The notes under the pieces are model-generated. The model was not told the DNA's origin and did not search any database. It was given only the letters and a program-made list of their open reading frames with translations. A DNA stretch of 64,000 nucleotides from Chloracidobacterium sp. (GTDB lineage: Bacteria; Acidobacteriota; Blastocatellia; Pyrinomonadales; Pyrinomonadaceae). The DNA lies in NCBI GenBank assembly GCA_016720705.1, contig JADKKB010000001.1:372001-436000 (forward strand), written 5' to 3'. Made by a program: the position numbers and the translations under genes. Below are positions 21,208 through 30,317 of this stretch, in pieces (position 1 is the first letter of the stretch; every line of letters begins with the position of its first letter).

Positions 21208-23139
21208 TTATTTTCGGAGAAAGGCGATGTACTCACTCTGATCTCGGGTCAAACCCGCAAACGTCGCAACCACCTCATCACCGGGCGTTACGATCGCGTA
21301 TAAAGGCAAAGCTACGGTGCCGAAACGCTGTTCCTGCATCCGTTGAAATCCTTGATACGGTTCGCCATCACCGTCTGTATAGAGCCGGACACGAACGAAT
21401 TTCTCGAGTTCCTTCCTGACTTCAGGCTTGGTGAACATATTCGCTTCCATCCAGCGGCAATTGGTACAAGTGTAACCGGTGTAGTCAACAAAAATTCTCT
21501 TGTTTTCGGACTTGGCTCGTTCTAATGCAGCCTGATAATCGTTGGTGATCCAGGTCAGTTCGCCGTTCTTGGAGGTTTCGCCCGACGACGATGTCACACT
21601 CTCCTTTGCGGGCGGCAAGAAGGACTCGATCTCGCCCAGACGCGCCCCAAAGAGACCGGTAAGCAGATAAAACGACATCGTGGTAAAGAGCAAAGCATTT
21701 AAGGCGCCTACGAGGCCGATATGCTTACTTTCGGAATCGTGTGCAAAGCGGAACACACCCAAAAGATAAAGCACTATCAGCACCGAGCATCCGATCCATC
21801 CAGCGATCACCACCTCGCGGGTAAAGATATTCCATCCCCACACCAAATCGACATTCGACAGAAACTTAAGTGCCGCACCGATCTCCAAAAAGCCCATTAC
21901 GACCTTGACCGAGTTCATCCAACTACCGGAACGCGGCAGGCGGTGCATAAGGCGAGGAGCGACGGCCAAAACAAAGAAAGGCAATGCAAAAACCGTCGAA
22001 AACGCGAGCATTCCGGCGATCGGGTAAAACAGTTGTCCATTTGCCGCCGCAACCAGGATGGTGCCAACCAGCGGTGCGGTGCAAGTAAATGACGTAAGGG
22101 AAAACGTCAATCCCATCAGCAACAGACCGATGTATTTGCCGGACTCGTTCGAGCGGGTGATGCGGTCAAGCTTGGTCAACAATCCCGAAGGAATGCCGAT
22201 GCTGTAGGCACCCAAAAGGCTGAAGGCAAACGCCAGGAATATGCCCGTGATCAGTAGATTGATGTACGGATTTGAGGCAAAACGATTAAGTCCTGCGGCA
22301 CCAAAGATCAACGCCAATGCAACGCCCAGTCCAGTAAACGTAAGGATAATGCCGAGTGCGTAGATCAGGGCATCACGGATCGATCCGTAATGCGTGTCCG
22401 AACCGTGCTTTGTGAAATACGAGACCGTTATCGGTATCATTGGAAACACACACGGCGTCAATAGAGACAACGCTCCGAAGGTGATCGCCAGCCATATAAA
22501 TCCCCAAAATGAACCATTTGTGATGTCTTGCTCCGCCGGCCTATTGGCACGGCCCGGCGAGGGTTCGGACACTTTCGTCTCCGGCACCATGGGCGCTCCG
22601 GTTGGTGCGACGGCACCCGGCTTTCCGCCCGTAACCGTAATCGGTGACGCGAGCTTTACAGTTTTTGGCGGGAGACAGAGCGTATCATTGCAGACCTGAT
22701 ATTTTACGGTGACGATCAGATCTTGCGGACCATCCTGAGCATTCTCGGTCACAGTAAACGGAATGGTAAACACGGCTTCGCCGCTATATGACTCAGTGTC
22801 AATGCCAAAATTCTGGTCAAACGTGGTCTTGGGCTTTGGTGCGGTGATCTTACCGATTTGAAAATATGCGTCGTCGAGCGTGATCTTGGTCGGTATCGGC
22901 CCGCCGCTGGCTTGGGTTACCGAGTACATCTTCCACGGCGACGCTATCACGGCCTTCAACTCAGCATCGCCTTTACCGCCGACCTTTATGCTCGCAGGTT
23001 CAACCTTTATGGTGATAGTGACCGGATCTTGTGCGAACACGGACGCCGTTAGTGTAAGAAACACAAATACATAAACGATCAGCTTGGCTGCGCCCCGAAT
23101 GACCGATCGAATTGTGAGTACATCTCGTGTTTTGCTCAT
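21208..23139 (-). CDS. dsbD: Thiol:disulfide interchange protein DsbD
   Basis: This 643-residue inner-membrane protein carries electrons from cytoplasmic thioredoxin to the periplasm. A signal peptide (about 18-36) comes first, then an N-terminal periplasmic beta-domain (about 40-165, with one pair of cysteines in VCNDTLCLPPK). A membrane domain with eight or so helices follows (about 210-480, starting FWGFIWLAITFGALSLLTPCVFPM). The C-terminal thioredoxin domain has CTNC at 558-561. All three domains of a full DsbD are visible. The gene is single and lies opposite to korB. Confidence 0.93.
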   Translation of the reverse strand: MSKTRDVLTIRSVIRGAAKLIVYVFVFLTLTASVFAQDPVTITIKVEPASIKVGGKGDAELKAVIASPWKMYSVTQASGGPIPTKITLDDAYFQIGKITAPKPKTTFDQNFGIDTESYSGEAVFTIPFTVTENAQDGPQDLIVTVKYQVCNDTLCLPPKTVKLASPITVTGGKPGAVAPTGAPMVPETKVSEPSPGRANRPAEQDITNGSFWGFIWLAITFGALSLLTPCVFPMIPITVSYFTKHGSDTHYGSIRDALIYALGIILTFTGLGVALALIFGAAGLNRFASNPYINLLITGIFLAFAFSLLGAYSIGIPSGLLTKLDRITRSNESGKYIGLLLMGLTFSLTSFTCTAPLVGTILVAAANGQLFYPIAGMLAFSTVFALPFFVLAVAPRLMHRLPRSGSWMNSVKVVMGFLEIGAALKFLSNVDLVWGWNIFTREVVIAGWIGCSVLIVLYLLGVFRFAHDSESKHIGLVGALNALLFTTMSFYLLTGLFGARLGEIESFLPPAKESVTSSSGETSKNGELTWITNDYQAALERAKSENKRIFVDYTGYTCTNCRWMEANMFTKPEVRKELEKFVRVRLYTDGDGEPYQGFQRMQEQRFGTVALPLYAIVTPGDEVVATFAGLTRDQSEYIAFLRK

Positions 23140-23292
23140 TCGAATATAATTTTACCGCGAAACGCGTAAAACTTCTGCTTTGATAACCCGAATTTATCGG
23201 CCATACACAGGATGATTATCTATTTCGAGCGTGGTTGATCGTGAATTTTGCGTTAAACTACCCGATGTATCTCAACAATAAAGGTGAACTAA

Positions 23293-24678
23293 ATGACAGA
23301 TAACGGTGGAATCTCACGGCGTGAAATGTTGCGAAACGCGGCATTAGGCAGTATCGGTCTGGGACTTTTGGGCGGAGCCAATGTATCTGCGGCGTCGAGC
23401 GACTCGTTACTCCAACGTTTGATCGAGGGAACTAAAGCGTTGAACAAGACAATGGTCGGCGTGCCTTTTGAAAAGCGTGACGTGGTCCGCGTCGCCATTG
23501 TCGGCACGGGACTGCGCGGCACAAGTATTTTGTCCGAATTCCTGCATTTGCCAAACGTTCGGATCACAGCTCTCTGTGACGTTGTGCAAACTAAGGTCGA
23601 CCGAGCCAGGGTGATGGTCGAAAAGGCAGGACAGCCGACACCGGCGACCTTTGTCACAGGCGAACGCGGATATGAGGATCTGGTCAAACGGGACGACGTC
23701 GATTTTGTCTACATCGCGACACCCTGGGAGTGGCACACGCCGCAGGCTCTGGCCGCTATGAATGCCGGCAAACACACCGGCACCGAGGTTCCGTCTGCCT
23801 ACACCCTCGAAGATTGCTGGAAGCTGGTCGATACATCCGAGAGAACTCGCCGACACTGTATGCTGATGGAAAATTGCTGCTACGACTATGATGAGTTGCT
23901 GGTGCTCAATATGGTCCGAGCCGGATTGCTCGGCGAGATCGTCCACGGCGAAGGCGCCTACAATCACGATCTGCGGGAAATACTATTTGAAACGCGAGAC
24001 GAGGGACTTTGGCGTAGGCGTCATCACACACTTCGCGATAGCAATCTGTACCCGACGCACGGCCTCGGACCGGTCGCCAATTATATGGACATCAATCGGG
24101 GTGACAAGTTTGAGTATATGGTAGCGATGAATTCGGCCAGTCTGGGGCTGCAGCAATACCGCAAAGACCATTTGAAACCGGACGACCCGCGGCAGAAAGA
24201 GGTCTACAAGACGGGCGACTATAGCACTAACCTGATCAAGACGAACAAGGGCCGCACGATCCTCGTCCAACACAATGTTTCGTCACCTCGGCCATACGAC
24301 CGCATCAACCTGATCCAGGGGACCAAGGGGATCTTTCGCGATTATCCGTCAAGGGTTTTTATAGACGGTCAGGAAGGCGGACACAAATGGCAGGACACAA
24401 CGGCCTTCAAGGATAAATTTGAACACGACCTGTGGCGAAAGGAGGGTGAGGCGGCCAGAAAGCTCGGCGGACACGGAGGAATGGACTATATAATGTGCTA
24501 CCGCCTGGCCGAATGTATGACAAAGGGCATCGCTCCTGACATCGACGTGTACGACGCTGCCGCGTGGTCGGCTCCTGGACCGTTGAGCGAGATCTCAAAC
24601 GCCAAAGGGTCGATGCCGATCAAGTTTCCCGATTTTACACGCGGCCAGTGGCAAAAGAACCGTCTGTCGATACCATAA
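23293..24678 (+). CDS. Tat-exported GH109-like Gfo/Idh/MocA oxidoreductase
   Basis: This 461-residue protein has a twin-arginine signal (SRREMLRNAALGSIGLGLLGG, RR at 9-10). An NAD-binding Rossmann motif VAIVGTGLRGTS (68-79) follows, then DFVYIATPWEWHTPQALAAMNAGKH. The segments YPTHGLGPVANYMDINRGD, STNLIKTNKGRTILVQHN and SSPRPYDRIN are typical of glycoside hydrolase family 109, which removes N-acetylgalactosamine through a bound NAD. It probably acts in the periplasm on an amino-sugar polymer. A terminator follows. The exact glycan is unknown. Confidence 0.85.
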   Translation: MTDNGGISRREMLRNAALGSIGLGLLGGANVSAASSDSLLQRLIEGTKALNKTMVGVPFEKRDVVRVAIVGTGLRGTSILSEFLHLPNVRITALCDVVQTKVDRARVMVEKAGQPTPATFVTGERGYEDLVKRDDVDFVYIATPWEWHTPQALAAMNAGKHTGTEVPSAYTLEDCWKLVDTSERTRRHCMLMENCCYDYDELLVLNMVRAGLLGEIVHGEGAYNHDLREILFETRDEGLWRRRHHTLRDSNLYPTHGLGPVANYMDINRGDKFEYMVAMNSASLGLQQYRKDHLKPDDPRQKEVYKTGDYSTNLIKTNKGRTILVQHNVSSPRPYDRINLIQGTKGIFRDYPSRVFIDGQEGGHKWQDTTAFKDKFEHDLWRKEGEAARKLGGHGGMDYIMCYRLAECMTKGIAPDIDVYDAAAWSAPGPLSEISNAKGSMPIKFPDFTRGQWQKNRLSIP

Positions 24679-24822
24679 GTCTATTGTGGGTAGAGTTTCG
24701 CGTATCAGAACTGTGATGATTAGGGCTTTAGAGTGCCTTGGATTATTCATTAAACTTAGATAGATTGGAAACGGATTATCCGAGCTACCCAGATCTGACG
24801 TGTCGGTTACAAATATTAAAAT

Positions 24823-24861
24823 GACCGCCCGATAACTTGGTTATCAGACGGTCTTTTTTTT
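24823..24861 (+). terminator. Rho-independent terminator after the GH109-like gene
   Basis: GACCG and GATAAC on the left pair with GTTATC and CGGTC on the right, and eight T residues follow (24854-24861). The orientation fits the + strand gene ending at 24678. Confidence 0.85.
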
Positions 24862-24883
24862 ATAACGACGTTAAAGTCGATAC

Positions 24884-25417
24884 TTAGTTGTTAATTGGTG
24901 TGCCACTGGCCATCGTCATCACAGTTCCATCATCCGAAAGCATATCGTGGGCCAAACTGCTTGCCGGGTTATAATTAATGACACCGTTAGTCACGACCAT
25001 AAAGTTACGCGTCCCTGTCTGGGTAACTCCCGAAGTTGTCGTCGGTCGTGCGGCTCCGTGGAATGTTGCCTGGTTTGTCGGCGAACTCGGACGACCTGCA
25101 CCGGTAAACTCGTAACCGCTTTTTTTGGACCAGTCACCGGCGGTTGCCGGAGCTAGAGTGCTGTCAACAAGCGAGACTTGTGCGAGGGAATAGAACGCAT
25201 TGGTCACGCCGGGATCGCCCGAGTAACTTCCGTTTCCGTAGGTCGATTGATAGGCTGCTTGGGCTCCGCTATAAGTTCTCAGCGTCGAGATCGCCGAGGA
25301 TTCGTTCGCCGCACGCCTGGACGCTAGAAGGTTAGGGATAGCGATGGCCGCGATGATTCCGATAATGACTACCACGATGAGTAGTTCGATAAGAGAAAAT
25401 CCTCTTTGATCTTTCAT
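24884..25417 (-). CDS. pilA: Type IV pilin (PilA-like major pilin)
   Basis: The start at 25417 is chosen because it gives the short leader MKDQRG that ends in glycine, right before FSLIELLIVVVIIGIIAAIAIP. This includes the E at mature position 5, the canonical class III signal and N-terminal helix. The 177-residue protein is followed by a beta-rich head rich in Thr, Ser and Gly. It is processed by PilD (3865-4758) and assembled into pili. No other pilus genes are nearby. It is the only gene between the GH109-like gene and the tRNA pair. Confidence 0.92.
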   Translation of the reverse strand: MKDQRGFSLIELLIVVVIIGIIAAIAIPNLLASRRAANESSAISTLRTYSGAQAAYQSTYGNGSYSGDPGVTNAFYSLAQVSLVDSTLAPATAGDWSKKSGYEFTGAGRPSSPTNQATFHGAARPTTTSGVTQTGTRNFMVVTNGVINYNPASSLAHDMLSDDGTVMTMASGTPINN

Positions 25418-25679
25418 TTTTAGTTGCGTCTCCCGAAAATAACTATTCTTGGGCTGATGTGCCTTGTCGGGCAGAAGCTTTGCAATGTTTATGCCACAAT
25501 GTGAGGGCGAACCCAAACAATCACTACGCTGTTTGTTTACAGTCACTTACAGGCAATAGAGGTGAGTAGCTCGTGACCGGCCGAGGTTGGCGATATAGAC
25601 AATTTTTGGTCGTGACGGGAATGGGAGTTCCACCTTTTGTCACTTCCGGTCAACTGATTAAAAGAATTGTTAAAAGATG

Positions 25680-25752
<73 letters not shown>

Positions 25753-25760
25753 TTATAGAA

Positions 25761-25836
25761 AAGGATGAGGGCGGAAGAATATCGGATGAATAAGAAAAGT
25801 CTTACCTTCATCCTTCATCCTTCCGCCCTCATCCTT
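25761..25836. repeat. 17-bp perfect inverted repeat between the two tRNA genes
   Basis: AAGGATGAGGGCGGAAG (25761-25777) is repeated inverted at 25820-25836, with 42 bases between. The loop side also holds further direct CATCCTT units. It lies in the transcribed spacer between tRNA-Gly and tRNA-Cys. Confidence 0.85.
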
Positions 25837-25847
25837 CAAAGAACTGG

Positions 25848-25919
25848 AGCGGGAGACGAGATTTGAACTCGCGACTTCGACCTTGGCAAGGTCGCGCTCT
25901 ACCACTGAGCTACTCCCGC
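25848..25919 (-). tRNA. tRNA-Gly (anticodon GCC)
   Basis: On the minus strand the acceptor GCGGGAG pairs with CTCCCGC. The D-arm is AGCTCAGTGGTAGAGC, the anticodon loop TTGCCAA and the T-arm GAGTTCAAATCTC. The discriminator base is U. It is followed by tRNA-Cys on the same strand, so the two may be co-transcribed. Confidence 0.95.
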
Positions 25920-25980
25920 GTGGCAAATGATAATTTTAGCGAAACGACAAAAATTGTCAAGCTAACCGGCCACATTCGAG

Positions 25981-27633
25981 TTAATTTGTGACCGTAATGT
26001 TCTTAAGAAAGCTCCAATCGCCGCTCGGGCTTATCTTAACGTCGCCGATACGCTTTGTCGTTACGACTATATTAGCCGGATACCATAGCGGAAGAAGCGG
26101 CAATTCCGCACTGACATTGGCCCACGTCTTTCCGTATAGTTCCTTTGCTTTTGCTCGATCGATCGAATTTATGGCGTCCTCGACGTCCTTATCGACCTGA
26201 GCATTTACATATCGACTGCGGTTACAACACGCAACTGAGCCACCCGGGATCTTAGTCGAACTGAAAAGATCACGTAAGAAGATCGGATCCTGATTGCCGC
26301 CGACCCAGATCCCGGTGTACATCTGGAATTGGCCTTGGGCCAGTTGCTGGCGGATCGTACCGACCTCGAGAGTCTCGATCTGTACATTGAGGCCAATATC
26401 CGTCAATGAGCTTTGGATAACCTGAGCGTACTGATTGACCGCAAGATTGCCGGATCCATACTTGAAGACGATCGGTTCATTCTTGTATCCCGCGTCCTGC
26501 AAGAGTTGCTTGGCTTTGGCGATGTCATACTTGTATTCCGTGCCCGACGTATAGGCCCAAGACTGGGTCGGAAGTATCGAGTTTGCGACCTTTGCTTGGT
26601 CGAACAATAACTCGCTAACGATCTTCTGCCGGTCGATGGCATAGCCGATGGCTTGCCGGATCTTCGGGTTATTGAGCGGTGGTGTCTGAGTGTTGAACAC
26701 CAGATACTGGATATTAGATCCGTCTGTCTGCTCGACCTTGAGATTCGGGCTATTTCCGAGCGATCTGAGCGTATCAGGCGGCAGATTGGACGGATTTGCG
26801 GCAATGTCTACACCGCCTGTCTGCAGTTCCGCCTGGAGCGAGTTAGCGTCGGTTACGGTTTTGACTCGTAGTTTCTGGATCTTTGGGGCACCTTCCCAAT
26901 ATTCAGGGTTCGCCGCAAGTTCTACAATGTTTTGTGATGCGTCAAAACTGACAAATTTGAACGGACCCGATCCGATCGGCGTGTCTTTTAACTGGGCCAC
27001 CGTGCCGGTTGGAACGATGGGGATCGCCACCAGATTCGCCAGCAATTGATTGCGCAACGCCGGACGCGTCACCTTAAACACTACGGTAAACGGGTCAGGA
27101 GTTTCGATCGATGAAATGTGAGCGACGCGCTTGGTTTTAGGTTCCTCTTTGGGTGTTGGGGCACTTTTTGTATCCGTGTTGCCGTTGGGAGTGGGCGTTG
27201 CGGCCACTTTGGACGCGTCTAACGGGTCGGCCGGAACAGTATCAAAAAAGGCCCCGGACTTGAAACTCTCACTTCGAAATAGCTCGTCAAACGTATATTT
27301 AACATCTGCCGATGTAAACGCTTGGCCATTATGAAATTTAACTCCGTCGTGGAGCTTAAATGTAATGGTCATTCCGTCGGGCGACGTGATTATTTCCTTT
27401 GCAAGTTCGCCAACGTAGTCAAAATTTGCGTCTTTCTTAACCAGTGAGTTAAAGATCAGATTCCTGATCCGGTCTGCCGACGCGTCAGGAGGGGTTACTG
27501 TCGTAAGCGTATCAAACGACGAAAACTTCTCAGGCAATGCGACAGTCACATACTCAGCATCGCGCTTGCGGCACGAAAGAGACATCGACAGCACGATCGT
27601 CACAACGGTCAAAAACAAAATAGTTCTTCGCAA
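25981..27633 (-). CDS. ABC transporter substrate-binding lipoprotein (SBP_bac_5, peptide/nickel type)
   Basis: This 550-residue protein has an N-terminal signal segment with a possible lipobox ending in SLSC (about residue 21). SBP_bac_5 features are VTVALPEKFSSFDTL, TITFKLHDGVKFHNGQAFTSADVKYTFDEL, IGSGPFKFVSFD and KIRQAIGYAIDRQKIV. It binds oligopeptides or similar ligands for an ABC importer. An insert rich in Pro, Thr and Lys (about 135-165) is unusual. No permease or ATPase genes are adjacent. nagZ ends 17 bases upstream, so the two form an operon, and a link to cell-wall peptide recycling is possible. Confidence 0.88.
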   Translation of the reverse strand: MRRTILFLTVVTIVLSMSLSCRKRDAEYVTVALPEKFSSFDTLTTVTPPDASADRIRNLIFNSLVKKDANFDYVGELAKEIITSPDGMTITFKLHDGVKFHNGQAFTSADVKYTFDELFRSESFKSGAFFDTVPADPLDASKVAATPTPNGNTDTKSAPTPKEEPKTKRVAHISSIETPDPFTVVFKVTRPALRNQLLANLVAIPIVPTGTVAQLKDTPIGSGPFKFVSFDASQNIVELAANPEYWEGAPKIQKLRVKTVTDANSLQAELQTGGVDIAANPSNLPPDTLRSLGNSPNLKVEQTDGSNIQYLVFNTQTPPLNNPKIRQAIGYAIDRQKIVSELLFDQAKVANSILPTQSWAYTSGTEYKYDIAKAKQLLQDAGYKNEPIVFKYGSGNLAVNQYAQVIQSSLTDIGLNVQIETLEVGTIRQQLAQGQFQMYTGIWVGGNQDPIFLRDLFSSTKIPGGSVACCNRSRYVNAQVDKDVEDAINSIDRAKAKELYGKTWANVSAELPLLPLWYPANIVVTTKRIGDVKISPSGDWSFLKNITVTN

Positions 27634-27650
27634 ATTAATATCTCCTTGAT

Positions 27651-28757
27651 TCAGGCCGATATCCGCTCATTGAAGGCAGCGATATCGGCTGAAATTTCAT
27701 CTATACGGTCAATGTCGAATTCGGATGCGGGAACCAGTTGCGCCTTAAGTCCCTCAATACGTTCGATCGCTGAGTCAATACGCTCTTCGGCTATCTCACC
27801 GGTTTCGACCGCATTCAAGACCGCCTCAAATCCTTCTAAGATCGCATTTTCGCCGGCGCAGATCGCGAGCATATCGGCACCCGCCCGGATGGCCAATTTA
27901 CAGGCCTCACCGACCCCGTAATTTTTAACTATCGCCCCCATCTCAAGATCGTCCGTTATCGTAAGCCCACTAAATTTGAGCTCGCCGCGAAGCAATGTTG
28001 TAAGGAAGTTAAAACTCAATGAGGACGGTAAAAGTTTGCCATCTTGGCCGGTTTCCTGCAAGTCAACCTCAGGAAAGCACGCGTGCGCGGCCATAACCGC
28101 GTGAACTTGACCGCCGGCGAAAAGCTCGCGGTACGGATAAAGGTCAATGCCGAACAGTTCGTCTCGGCTGATATCGACCACCGGCAGTTCTTCGTGCGAA
28201 TCTACGGTCGCTGCTCCAAGTCCGGGGAAATGCTTGAGACACCCGATGATGCCTTTGTCTTGCATTTGATTCAAAAACCCTCCGGCAAGCTCGACAACAT
28301 CCTCTTTCGAGCGGCCGAACGGCCTTGTAAATAGGCCGTTTGATGACCCCGAACGGCGTTCGTCAACAACATCAACGACCGGGGCAAAATTCATATTGAA
28401 ACCAAGGATCGAGATCAACTCTGCGATCAGCGAAGCCATTTGGGCCGCTTCTACGGCGGAGCGGATCCGTCCGGCCGCCGACATTGGCGTAACGATCCGT
28501 CGAAGTCGATCGACCGTTCCGCCTTCCTGGTCAAGGCTGATGAAAGGCGCGATCGGCGAGACGTGGCGAATTGCGTCATTGAGCGTGCGAGTTTGTTGAG
28601 CGTCGCGAATATTGCGGGCGAAAAGACAAATACCGCCCGGTGCGACACTGGCAAGAAAGTCCCGTGTCGCATCGTCCATCTCAGGTCCCGCGATACCGAT
28701 AAAGAATAATTGTCCGACCTTTTGCCGTATCGGCAGATCGCTAAGTTGATTGATCAT
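27651..28757 (-). CDS. nagZ: Beta-N-acetylglucosaminidase NagZ (glycoside hydrolase family 3)
   Basis: This 368-residue protein has GH3 signatures: IAPFISLDQEGGTVDRLR, GFNMNFAPVVDVV and KHFPGLGAATVDSHEELP. The ITDDLEMGAI motif contains the catalytic aspartate nucleophile. NagZ removes GlcNAc from muropeptides in the cytoplasm during peptidoglycan recycling; no signal peptide is seen here. It is transcribed with the substrate-binding protein gene downstream and divergently from the HIT gene. Confidence 0.92.
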   Translation of the reverse strand: MINQLSDLPIRQKVGQLFFIGIAGPEMDDATRDFLASVAPGGICLFARNIRDAQQTRTLNDAIRHVSPIAPFISLDQEGGTVDRLRRIVTPMSAAGRIRSAVEAAQMASLIAELISILGFNMNFAPVVDVVDERRSGSSNGLFTRPFGRSKEDVVELAGGFLNQMQDKGIIGCLKHFPGLGAATVDSHEELPVVDISRDELFGIDLYPYRELFAGGQVHAVMAAHACFPEVDLQETGQDGKLLPSSLSFNFLTTLLRGELKFSGLTITDDLEMGAIVKNYGVGEACKLAIRAGADMLAICAGENAILEGFEAVLNAVETGEIAEERIDSAIERIEGLKAQLVPASEFDIDRIDEISADIAAFNERISA

Positions 28758-28834
28758 CGATATTCCAACAAAGCCTCAAAACCTTGAGTTTATCAATTAG
28801 GAACCGCATAATAAAGCGGCTAAAGTTCAACGAT

Positions 28835-29179
28835 ATGACCGAAGACTTTTATTGCGATAGTGTACTGAGCGGCAAAACCGACGTTCGACGCATACGTGAG
28901 ACAGAGAATGTGTTGGCGTTTCACCACACGCGGCCGTTTTGGGAAACGCATATTGTCGTTATTCCGAAACGTCATATTTCGTCATTCCTCAGTTTGGAAG
29001 AAAGTGATAACGCGATCGTGATCGAGATGCTCGCAGTGATCCGCGAAGTTGCGGCAGAGGTCGTGGAACAACTCGGTGCTGCTCGCGTCCTGACCAATAT
29101 GGGCAATTATCAGGATTCAAAACATCTCCATTTTCACGTCTATTCCGGCGAACGCCTGCGTCCGGACCAGACTATTTGA
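28835..29179 (+). CDS. HIT-family nucleotide-binding protein
   Basis: The ATG at 28835 is chosen over an in-frame ATG at 28784 because the family starts near TEDFYCDSVLSG. The 114-residue product has FHHTRPFWETHIVVIPKRHI and the histidine triad KHLHFHVYSG. HIT proteins hydrolyse or transfer nucleoside phosphoramidates and adenylated substrates. The gene lies between divergent nagZ and an opposing hydrolase gene that overlaps its end by 8 bases. Confidence 0.88.
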   Translation: MTEDFYCDSVLSGKTDVRRIRETENVLAFHHTRPFWETHIVVIPKRHISSFLSLEESDNAIVIEMLAVIREVAAEVVEQLGAARVLTNMGNYQDSKHLHFHVYSGERLRPDQTI

Positions 29180-30209
29180 AATAACTCGCGGCTTCGAGTG
29201 TCTTGTTGACTTTTGAATTGGTGACAGAATACGTAAAGCCCTTCTGGATAGAATACGCTCCAACCTCGCCCTTGCTTGTGATCGCAATGAAACCCACCTG
29301 AAACTTCTCGGCTTTCTTGCGGTCGCGATCGACGATACGGCGGACCGCCTCAGCACAAGCTTTCTCAGGTGTGTACCCGAATCGCATTAATTCGACGATC
29401 AGGTGAGTACCGCAGATCCGCACGACCTCTTCGCCGACGCCCGAACTTGTTGCCGCTCCGACCTTATTGTCGACAAAAAGTCCGGCCCCGATCACCGGCG
29501 AATCGCCGACGCGGCCGTGCATCTTAAATGCCATACCGCTCGTCGTACAAGCTCCCGAAAGATTTCCGTCAGCGTCGAGAGCGATCGTCCCCATCGTATC
29601 GTGGTTTACCGAGCCATCGTCAAACATTAATGGTGTTGATGGTCCCTTCGTACGATTTGGAGTGTTTTCGATATTAACGACCGGACTGTATTCTGATTTT
29701 TTCAGCCATTCTTTCCACGCTTTGTCCGCGTCCGGAGATAGCCGATACGGCATTTTTTCAAATCCGTTTTCGACTGCAAACTGCAGTGCCCCGTCACCGG
29801 CGAGAATTACGTGTTCGGTCTTTTCCATTATACGGCGAGCGACCGAAATGGGATTTTTGATCTGCTGCAGATACAGGACGCTGCCGCAATTGGATCGGTG
29901 ATCCATTATTGAAGCATCGAGCGTTACAAAACCGTCGCGGTCGGGAAACGCATCAAGCCCGACGCAGCAACTCACCTCGTCCTCCGCCGATCGAGCGGCC
30001 TGTTCGACTGCGTCAAGTGCCGTGCCCTTTTTCTCAAGCACCTTCCACGCGGCTGCATTAGCACGGATCCCACTATCCCAGGTCGAGACGACAACGGGCT
30101 TAGCGTATAGCTTTCGTTTAGAGGTCTGGGCTGATGACTGCGATGCAGCCAACAGCGGTAAACCGATCGCTGCAGCCTTGAGAAAATCACGTCGATTTGG
30201 AGAATTCAT
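29172..30209 (-). CDS. Tat-exported asparaginase-2 family N-terminal nucleophile hydrolase
   Basis: The start at 30209 gives the twin-arginine signal MNSPNRRDFLKAAAIGLPLL. The 345-residue protein matches glycosylasparaginase/isoaspartyl peptidase (asparaginase 2) enzymes. It has VSTWDSGIRANAAAWKVL, the autocleavage site NHDTMGTIALD with the catalytic threonine, and GRVGDSPVIGAGLFVDN. These enzymes self-cleave and hydrolyse GlcNAc-Asn or beta-aspartyl peptides. It probably acts in the periplasm. Neighbouring nagZ and the peptide-binding protein suggest a role in cell-wall or glycopeptide turnover, but that is inference. Confidence 0.88.
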   Translation of the reverse strand: MNSPNRRDFLKAAAIGLPLLAASQSSAQTSKRKLYAKPVVVSTWDSGIRANAAAWKVLEKKGTALDAVEQAARSAEDEVSCCVGLDAFPDRDGFVTLDASIMDHRSNCGSVLYLQQIKNPISVARRIMEKTEHVILAGDGALQFAVENGFEKMPYRLSPDADKAWKEWLKKSEYSPVVNIENTPNRTKGPSTPLMFDDGSVNHDTMGTIALDADGNLSGACTTSGMAFKMHGRVGDSPVIGAGLFVDNKVGAATSSGVGEEVVRICGTHLIVELMRFGYTPEKACAEAVRRIVDRDRKKAEKFQVGFIAITSKGEVGAYSIQKGFTYSVTNSKVNKTLEAASYFK

Positions 30210-30317
30210 ACGCGAATAATAGTAGGTTTCCATTCGGATTCAAAGTTGTGCGAACTTGTATATCTGTAGAAGTTGGATTAGATTTTTCAAACACAACACC
30301 ATTGGGAATATCCCGCG

